Below, piece by piece: positions 58,552-64,000 of a DNA stretch of 64,000 nucleotides. The notes under the pieces were generated by a model that worked only from the letters and a program-made list of their open reading frames with translations, made no database searches and had not been told where the DNA came from. The position numbers and the translations under genes are program-made. Position 1 is the first letter of the stretch; each line of letters starts with the position of its first letter. This DNA comes from Clostridiales bacterium (GTDB lineage Bacteria; Bacillota; Clostridia; Lachnospirales; Lachnospiraceae), in contig DUNO01000050.1 in NCBI GenBank assembly GCA_012839295.1, positions 91,202-155,201 on the forward strand. The letters are read 5' to 3'.

Positions 58552-61488
58552 GTGGAAAATTCGAGCTATAAAATAAGCATTATCATGCCCGTATATAATG
58601 TGGAGCGCTATCTGGCAGCATGTCTGGACAGTATTGTCACCCAAACCTTACCGGATATCGAAATTATCGCAGTGAATGACGGAACCAAGGATAATAGCCT
58701 GCAGATTCTGGAGGAATACCAAAGCAGGTATCCGGATCGGATGAAGGTATTTTCTACGGAAAACCGGGGTGTCAGCCATGCCAGGAACTATGGCTTGGAA
58801 AGGGCATCGGGAGAATTTGTCCTTTTTGTGGACAGCGATGATTTTATTGAGCAGGATATGTGTGAAAAGCTGTATAATAAGGCGGTTAAGGATGGCAACG
58901 ATATTGTAATCTGCGGCAGATATAATGTTTACGAGAGGGAGCATATCGGGGAAATGACCAAGGAAACATATCCTACCATGCTGATCAACCGTAATTTCAA
59001 GCTGGAGGAAAATAAGTACGAGTTGGCTCATATCTCACCCTTCCCTTGGGACAAGCTGTTCCGCAGAAGCATCCTCGACGGGCTTCAATTCCCGGAAAAG
59101 ATGCGTTTTGAGGACCTGGTGCTGGTATTTGAGGCCTGTTGTAAGGCCAGCAGCATTGGTGTAGTGGAAGAGCCCCTTTATAATTACAGAAGGACCACCC
59201 AGGGAGGCTTCCTGAACAGCTTTTCGGAGCAGACCCTCGACATTGTAAAAGCCTTCCGGCTGGTATTTGACTTTATGAAAAAGCATGGCTACATGGATAT
59301 TTACCATGATGAGCTGGAATATATCTGCACCAGGCATTTCCTATACCGTTATCCCGCATTGTTTAAGGGGACGAATAAGGGAAAAATGGAGGTGAAGCAG
59401 AAGATCATCAGTGAGACACAGGAGTTCCTCGATAAGGAAGTGCCAGGCTGGCGCAGCAACCATTATTTGCGTTATTCCTCCGGCGGCTTAAAGGCAAAGC
59501 TAAAGCTTTATACGAATAAGAATAAGATGATGCGCCTGACCCGTATCCGTGAAATTACCCCGGATGCCGTGGCAAAGGCCGTCCTTAAGCTGAGAGATTT
59601 CGCAAGCAAGTGGAAAAAACGGATTAATAAATTTAAGAAAAGCAGGAACCGTTTCTCACTAATCAAGAAGAAGCTGCCCTTCCTCCACATCCTCCTGCAA
59701 AATGGCTCCGTATATTATACCAAAATGTATGAAAAGCTGAGTGTAAGGCCAAGGGATATCCTATTTGAATCAAAGCACGGTGAGGATATTGCAGGCAATA
59801 TTTTTGCGCTGATGAAGGAGCTGACGAAGGAGGCCTACCGGGAATACCGGGTATTTTTGGCCATGGAGAAGGATTATATGGAGCAATACCAGTCCCTGCT
59901 TAATCGATACGGGATCAGTAATGTTAAGATGATAGATATTCGTTCCAAGGATTATGCCAAAGCCCTGGCATCCGCAAAATACCTTGTTACTGATACCAGC
60001 TTCCCTCCTTATTATATTAAGAAGAAGGACCAGGTATATTTAAATACCTGGCATGGGACGCCGCTCAAGGCCATGGGGCGTATTGTGCCAATGCGTGAGT
60101 ATGCCCTTGGAAATATCCAAAGAAACTTTATGATAGCGGACTACCTCCTTTATCAGAATGATTTCTCAAAGCAGGTATTTACGCAGGATTATATGCTTGA
60201 GAATATCTATCCGGGTACTATGCTGGTCTCCGGTTATCCCAGAAATTCAGTCTTCTTCCATAAGGACAGATACCATAAGATCCGTAAGGAAGCCGGGCTT
60301 GCGGATAAACAGGTCATTGTCTATATGCCGACCTGGAGGGGATTGCTGCACAAGAAGGAGACGGGCAAACAGCTGGAGCTGTTGGGCAAATATTTTGAAG
60401 AGATCGACAGCAAATTAACGGATGACCAGGTCTTCTTTGTGAAGCTGCATCCCTTCGTAAAGAATGAGATGGATTATACCAGCTATAAGCATATTAAGGC
60501 AATACCGGAGCAATTTGAGACCTATGATTTCCTAAATGCAAGCGATGCGCTGGTAACGGACTACTCCAGTATTATGTTTGACTACGCCTGTACGAAGAAA
60601 AAGATTGTGCTGTTCACCTATGACCGGGAGGAATATAAGAACGGCCGGGGTCTCTATATTGACCTGGATACCATTGAGCTCCCGAAGGCGGATACCGTGG
60701 ATGAATTAATCGGGGAGTTAAGGGCTGAGGATAAGGAATATCCAGAGTTTTATGAGAGGTTCTGCTCTATGGATTCCGCTGATACCCCAAGACAGGTGAT
60801 TGAGACCCTGCTCCATGGGGAGACCAAGGTAAAGGAGAACTTTAAAGCAGAGAGGGTTGTTCCAAACGGCAAGAAAAAGGTCTTTATCTTTATCAAAGGG
60901 ATGAAGCATGACCATTATACGGAGGATCTGATAAGCACCATCAATGGAATTGATACAGATAAGTTTGATGCCTATGTCTGTATGAAGTCAAGTACAGTGA
61001 GGAAGGCTTCGGATATGGTTGCGAAGCTGAGAAGGGAAATTAATTATTTCCCCATCTCTTATGAGGTCAATTACACCAGGATGGACTATTTTATCAGTAA
61101 GCTGCGCTTAAAGCTGGGGCTTAATGCAGGCTTTACGAATAAGCGGATTGATAAAATCATGAAGCGTGAAGCCATGAAATACTTTGGGGCTGCAGAATTT
61201 GATGCGGTAATCCACCAGTCAGGGCTGGACCGTATGGTTGGGAATATGTGCATACTCCTGGCGGATACCTCCGTCTATAACTTTAAGTATTTCAATATGC
61301 AGAAATATAAGGAAAACCGTGCATACCGCGCACAGGTAAAATATATCGTAAAGCATTTCCCTGACTATACAAAGGTGGTAGCAACCAAGGAATTTGATTT
61401 ATTGAAGAAAAAGGCGGATAATATTCTCTATAACGAGGAAAGGGTATTTCCTATGGAAAAGATTTTAATGGAGGTGATTGGGCGTTGA
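58552..61488 (+). CDS. Three-domain GT2-CDP-glycerol transferase-C-terminal domain protein
   Basis: 978 residues from GTG 58552 (GGAGGG upstream). Residues 1-~290: GT2 glycosyltransferase (ISIIMPVYNVERYLAACLDS, FVDSDDFIEQD). Residues ~380-770: CDP-glycerol glycerophosphotransferase (LNTWHGTPLKAMGRI, YMPTWRGLLHKK, TDYSSIMFDYA). Residues ~780-978: an extra domain (KKVFIFIKGMKHDHYTEDLI, EFDAVIHQSGLDRMVGN) resembling a GT-B half of TagF-associated glycosyltransferases. A large bifunctional or trifunctional polymerase. Overlaps the next start by 4 bp. Confidence 0.9.
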   Translation: MENSSYKISIIMPVYNVERYLAACLDSIVTQTLPDIEIIAVNDGTKDNSLQILEEYQSRYPDRMKVFSTENRGVSHARNYGLERASGEFVLFVDSDDFIEQDMCEKLYNKAVKDGNDIVICGRYNVYEREHIGEMTKETYPTMLINRNFKLEENKYELAHISPFPWDKLFRRSILDGLQFPEKMRFEDLVLVFEACCKASSIGVVEEPLYNYRRTTQGGFLNSFSEQTLDIVKAFRLVFDFMKKHGYMDIYHDELEYICTRHFLYRYPALFKGTNKGKMEVKQKIISETQEFLDKEVPGWRSNHYLRYSSGGLKAKLKLYTNKNKMMRLTRIREITPDAVAKAVLKLRDFASKWKKRINKFKKSRNRFSLIKKKLPFLHILLQNGSVYYTKMYEKLSVRPRDILFESKHGEDIAGNIFALMKELTKEAYREYRVFLAMEKDYMEQYQSLLNRYGISNVKMIDIRSKDYAKALASAKYLVTDTSFPPYYIKKKDQVYLNTWHGTPLKAMGRIVPMREYALGNIQRNFMIADYLLYQNDFSKQVFTQDYMLENIYPGTMLVSGYPRNSVFFHKDRYHKIRKEAGLADKQVIVYMPTWRGLLHKKETGKQLELLGKYFEEIDSKLTDDQVFFVKLHPFVKNEMDYTSYKHIKAIPEQFETYDFLNASDALVTDYSSIMFDYACTKKKIVLFTYDREEYKNGRGLYIDLDTIELPKADTVDELIGELRAEDKEYPEFYERFCSMDSADTPRQVIETLLHGETKVKENFKAERVVPNGKKKVFIFIKGMKHDHYTEDLISTINGIDTDKFDAYVCMKSSTVRKASDMVAKLRREINYFPISYEVNYTRMDYFISKLRLKLGLNAGFTNKRIDKIMKREAMKYFGAAEFDAVIHQSGLDRMVGNMCILLADTSVYNFKYFNMQKYKENRAYRAQVKYIVKHFPDYTKVVATKEFDLLKKKADNILYNEERVFPMEKILMEVIGR

Positions 61489-63704
61489 AGGTCGGAGTAG
61501 TAACATTTCATAGTGCCAATAACTATGGCGCAACCCTACAGGCATGGGCTCTGCAGAAGGTATTAAAGGATTACGGGGTAGACGCCGGGGTCATTCATTA
61601 TCATCCGGATATCATAGACCTGCTCTACGATCCCATGGGAGATTCCAGGGGGCTGAAACGGCAGATGAAGAAATTCATACTCTCCTTAAGGTCACCCCTA
61701 AGCCTGGAGCGCTATAATAGATTCCAGAGCTTTTTAAGACAGCAGTTTAACCTGATCGGCGATTTTAGGAATTATGAGGAGCTGAAGGCGGCAAATCTTA
61801 AGCTGGATGCATATATCACAGGCAGTGACCAGGTATGGAATGCAGACCATATCGGCGGCTTTGATCCGGCATATTATCTGGATTTTGCTGAGCCGGAGGC
61901 CAGGAAGGTGTCCTATGCGGCAAGCGTGGGAAGCGACTATATTCCATCCAAATACAAGGAAAGCATGAGGAAATCCCTGGCTTCCTATTCCGGGATTTCA
62001 GTCAGGGAGAGCAGTATACAGAAGGAAGTGCAGGAGCTGACGGAGGTGCCGGTAGAGGTGGTGCTGGATCCTACGATGCTTTTAGTCAAAGAGGATTACG
62101 AGGAGATCAAGGTAGAAAGCACGATTAAGGAGCCATATATCCTGGTTTATATGATCGAGAGGAACCAGCAGGTAATATCCTTGGCCAATAAGATGTCTAT
62201 TTCACTGGGCATTCCTGTTATCTACCGCAGGCCGACCAAGGGCTTTGTAAATGGACTGCCGCCCTTCTATACGGCTACGGCGGGGGAATTTATCGGACTG
62301 ATTGAGGGCGCGCAGCTTGTTATTACGAACTCCTTCCATGGTACCGTATTTTCGATCCTTTATGAGAGGCCTTTTGTGTCCATGCTGCATTCCGATACGG
62401 GCAGCAGGACCGTGGATCTGCTGAACTCCCTGGGGCTGCAATCCCATATCCTTTATGATTTGAATGATTTTAAGGAATATTCCATGTTCAAAATTGATAA
62501 TCCGAAGGCGTTGCGCAGCCGGATTGAAGCATTGAAGAAATCCTCCTCCAGGTTCCTGATTAAAAGCCTTGGGCTGTCAGACCGTTTTGAGCCGGTTAAT
62601 TGTCCTACCGACATCACAAAGGATCAGTGCTATGGCTGTAATGCCTGTGCCGATATCTGCAGCTTTGGGGCAATTACCATGGAAGAGGACAGGGAAGGCT
62701 ACCTATATCCTGTCGTAGATAAATCAAAATGTACCGACTGTGGACAATGCTATAAGACCTGTATCAGGAGAAACCCTAAGCTGGTAGAATACGAGCCTTC
62801 CTATCCAAAGGCATATTGTGCATATAACAAGGAGGACAAGGTCAGGAGGGACAGCAGCTCCGGTGCCATATTCCCGATCCTTGCAAGGCATGTCATTGAG
62901 GAGAAGCAGGGTGTCGTTGTTGGCGTCCGTTTTGATGAAAATATGAAGGCGGTTTCAGATATGGCAGAAACGATGGAGGAGGCAAAGGCCTTCAGCGGCT
63001 CCAAGTATGTCAAGAGTGATTTCAGGGGAATGTTCCCAAGGATAAAGGAGCAGTTAAAGAAGGGCAGATATGTGCTCTATACGGGGCTTCCCTGTGAATG
63101 TGCCGGACTTCGCGGATATCTGAGGAAGGACTACGACAACCTGCTGGTCTGTGAACTGCTATGCCATTCTGCTCCGTCACCAAAGGCCTTTGATAAATAC
63201 ATCAATTATCTGGGAAAAGAGAACCATTCCAGGGTAGTGGACATTAAATTCCGTGATAAGGAAAAGGGCTGGAAGCAAAGTGACAGCAATACGGTGGTAA
63301 CCTTTGAGAATGGTACCAGGAAGGTGGAGCGGACTGCGGAGAATCCTTATTACCGGACCTTCGTAAACTGTACCATGTCAAGATCCTGCTGCTGCAGCTG
63401 CAATTATACCTACAATAACCGGGTTGGTGATTTTACCATTGGGGATCTGTGGGGAGTTAAGAAATCAGCCCCTGAGATGAACGATAATAAGGGAATCAAC
63501 CTTCTGCTGGTGAATAATCCAAAGGCCGGCAGCCTATTACAGGTGCTCCAGGATAAGATGAGGCTGAAGCAGAGTACCATGAAGGAGGTATTCATTAAGA
63601 ACCATCAGAAGCCGACGAAGGATATGAGGCAGAGGACGGCATTTTTCAATGAGCTGGACGAGAAGCCGATTGAGGAGCTGTTGGAGAAATATAAAAAAAT
63701 ATAG
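61485..63704 (+). CDS. Polysaccharide pyruvyltransferase-FrhB-like iron-sulfur fusion protein
   Basis: 739 residues from TTG 61485, coupled by a TTGA overlap, with GGAGGTGA 8 bases upstream. Residues 1-~365: polysaccharide pyruvyl transferase (VVTFHSANNYGATLQAWALQ, YITGSDQVWN, TNSFHGTVFS). Residues ~375-430: two 4Fe-4S motifs (CYGCNACADIC, CTDCGQCYKTC). Residues ~440-735: F420-hydrogenase beta subunit (FrhB) N and C domains (YTGLPCECAGLRGYL, CELLCHSAPSPKAF, GDFTIGDLWG). These are often separate neighbouring genes in polysaccharide loci; here they are one chain. Confidence 0.92.
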   Translation: MKVGVVTFHSANNYGATLQAWALQKVLKDYGVDAGVIHYHPDIIDLLYDPMGDSRGLKRQMKKFILSLRSPLSLERYNRFQSFLRQQFNLIGDFRNYEELKAANLKLDAYITGSDQVWNADHIGGFDPAYYLDFAEPEARKVSYAASVGSDYIPSKYKESMRKSLASYSGISVRESSIQKEVQELTEVPVEVVLDPTMLLVKEDYEEIKVESTIKEPYILVYMIERNQQVISLANKMSISLGIPVIYRRPTKGFVNGLPPFYTATAGEFIGLIEGAQLVITNSFHGTVFSILYERPFVSMLHSDTGSRTVDLLNSLGLQSHILYDLNDFKEYSMFKIDNPKALRSRIEALKKSSSRFLIKSLGLSDRFEPVNCPTDITKDQCYGCNACADICSFGAITMEEDREGYLYPVVDKSKCTDCGQCYKTCIRRNPKLVEYEPSYPKAYCAYNKEDKVRRDSSSGAIFPILARHVIEEKQGVVVGVRFDENMKAVSDMAETMEEAKAFSGSKYVKSDFRGMFPRIKEQLKKGRYVLYTGLPCECAGLRGYLRKDYDNLLVCELLCHSAPSPKAFDKYINYLGKENHSRVVDIKFRDKEKGWKQSDSNTVVTFENGTRKVERTAENPYYRTFVNCTMSRSCCCSCNYTYNNRVGDFTIGDLWGVKKSAPEMNDNKGINLLLVNNPKAGSLLQVLQDKMRLKQSTMKEVFIKNHQKPTKDMRQRTAFFNELDEKPIEELLEKYKKI

Positions 63705-63744
63705 ATAGATATATAGTAATATGGGAAAATATAGGTTTTAAAAG

Positions 63745-63772
63745 TTGGATTTTTATACAAATATGATATAGT
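63745..63772 (+). promoter_or_regulatory. Promoter of the terminal small gene
   Basis: TTGGAT (63745-63750), 16-bp spacer, TATAGT (63767-63772). Expected start near 63779, inside the 5' arm of the long-range repeat. Confidence 0.55.
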
Positions 63773-63775
63773 GTA

Positions 63776-63910
63776 CTAGCTGTCGACCCTTTCCAGCAGG
63801 AAGGAGGTTAAGCATGAATTACATCTTTGACCTTGTAATCTCGGTTATTGCACGTGTTGCTGGCTACTATATATGCAAGTGGTTAAGGCCGAAATAAGAA
63901 AGACAGCTAG
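63776..63910 (+). other. Long-range 5'-3' pairing around the small gene
   Basis: CTAGCTGTC (63776-63784) and GACAGCTAG (63902-63910) are perfect 9-bp complements that bracket the small reading frame. A leader stem CCTTTCC (63788-63794) with GGAAGG (63799-63804) covers part of the GGAGG ribosome binding site. Pairing of mRNA ends plus a hidden ribosome binding site is a hallmark of type I toxin mRNAs such as hok. Confidence 0.55.
63814..63897 (+). CDS. 27-residue membrane peptide, possible type I toxin
   Basis: ATG 63814 follows GGAGG (63803-63807) by 6 bases. The peptide starts MNYIFDLVISVIARVAG and continues as one hydrophobic helix, ending in a basic CKWLRPK tail. Not recognised as a named family member, but size, helix plus basic tail, own promoter and RNA folding resemble type I toxins. 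No antisense promoter could be confirmed before the window ends. Could instead be an unrelated small membrane protein. Confidence 0.5.
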   Translation: MNYIFDLVISVIARVAGYYICKWLRPK

Positions 63911-63916
63911 CTAAAA

Positions 63917-63975
63917 GGGGCTGTCGGGAAATTAGGTTTTTTAGCCCGTTCAGTCCCATATAGGGACAACCCCGT
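63917..63975. repeat. IS-end-like inverted sequence at the window edge
   Basis: GGGGCTGTC (63917-63925) and GACAACCCC (near 63963-63971) are imperfect inverted repeats about 55 bp apart, and the GGGGCTGTCGG end resembles that of the MITE-like element at 553-653. May be a related small element or the start of an insertion sequence beyond the window. Confidence 0.35.
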
Positions 63976-64000
63976 GACAATCAGGCTTTCACTGCTTGGA

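Overview
The window looks like the chromosome of a Clostridia-class Firmicute, most likely a member of the Lachnospiraceae. The signs are strong GGAGG ribosome binding sites, a T-box riboswitch, low-to-moderate GC, YesM/YesN- and YesS-type regulators, LplA/LplB/LplC-type sugar transporters, a LeuA of the long type and a teichoic-acid-type TagB/D/F/G/H locus. No rRNA, tRNA, CRISPR array or complete insertion sequence was seen.

Layout. 1-5.2 kb: end of an FMN reductase, a small MITE-like element, then a parE-parC topoisomerase operon on the minus strand. 5.2-12.8 kb: housekeeping and amino-acid genes: a T-box (specifier reads as GTA, valine) controlling ilvB-ilvN, a PHP phosphoesterase, a lysA-type decarboxylase, greA and lysS. 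12.8-16.1 kb: small accessory genes: a DUF134 regulator with a palindromic operator pair, a NifX/NifB-like protein with a His-rich tail, an HTH membrane protein with a lipoprotein, a hipA/araC gene fossil and a Uma2 nuclease.

16.3-44.1 kb is a large glycan-utilisation region. A YesM/YesN two-component system precedes a three-gene CUT1 sugar importer. A second block holds a GH99-like (WbsX) protein, a GH36 alpha-galactosidase-type enzyme, an LplB/LplC/LplA importer, a YesS-like membrane AraC regulator, a GH78-type rhamnosidase, a GH2 enzyme and a URO-D-family protein. A convergent minus-strand unit holds an AraC regulator and a second GH78 rhamnosidase. No transporter ATPase is encoded here, so both importers probably share one made elsewhere. 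The likely target is a plant-type glycan or glycoside rich in rhamnose and galactose.

44.5-50.5 kb: two membrane proteins of unknown function, the diadenylate cyclase cdaA, its regulator cdaR (YbbR), an HPr protein and leuA. 50.5-51.1 kb: a compact type I toxin-antitoxin locus (holin-like toxin, antisense RNA promoter, overlapping terminators) beside a broken second toxin copy. 51.1-51.35 kb: a 92-bp tandem repeat lies in the leader of the next operon. 51.3-63.7 kb: a poly(glycerol phosphate)/teichoic-acid-like wall polymer locus with two GT2-TagF fusions, TagG-TagH export, TagD, two more CDP-glycerol transferases and a pyruvyltransferase-FrhB fusion. The window ends with a 27-residue membrane peptide gene whose RNA can pair 5' to 3', again like a type I toxin.

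A recurring trait is short perfect hairpins placed between genes of the same operon (parE-parC, ilvB-ilvN, lplC-lplA, and throughout the wall-polymer locus).
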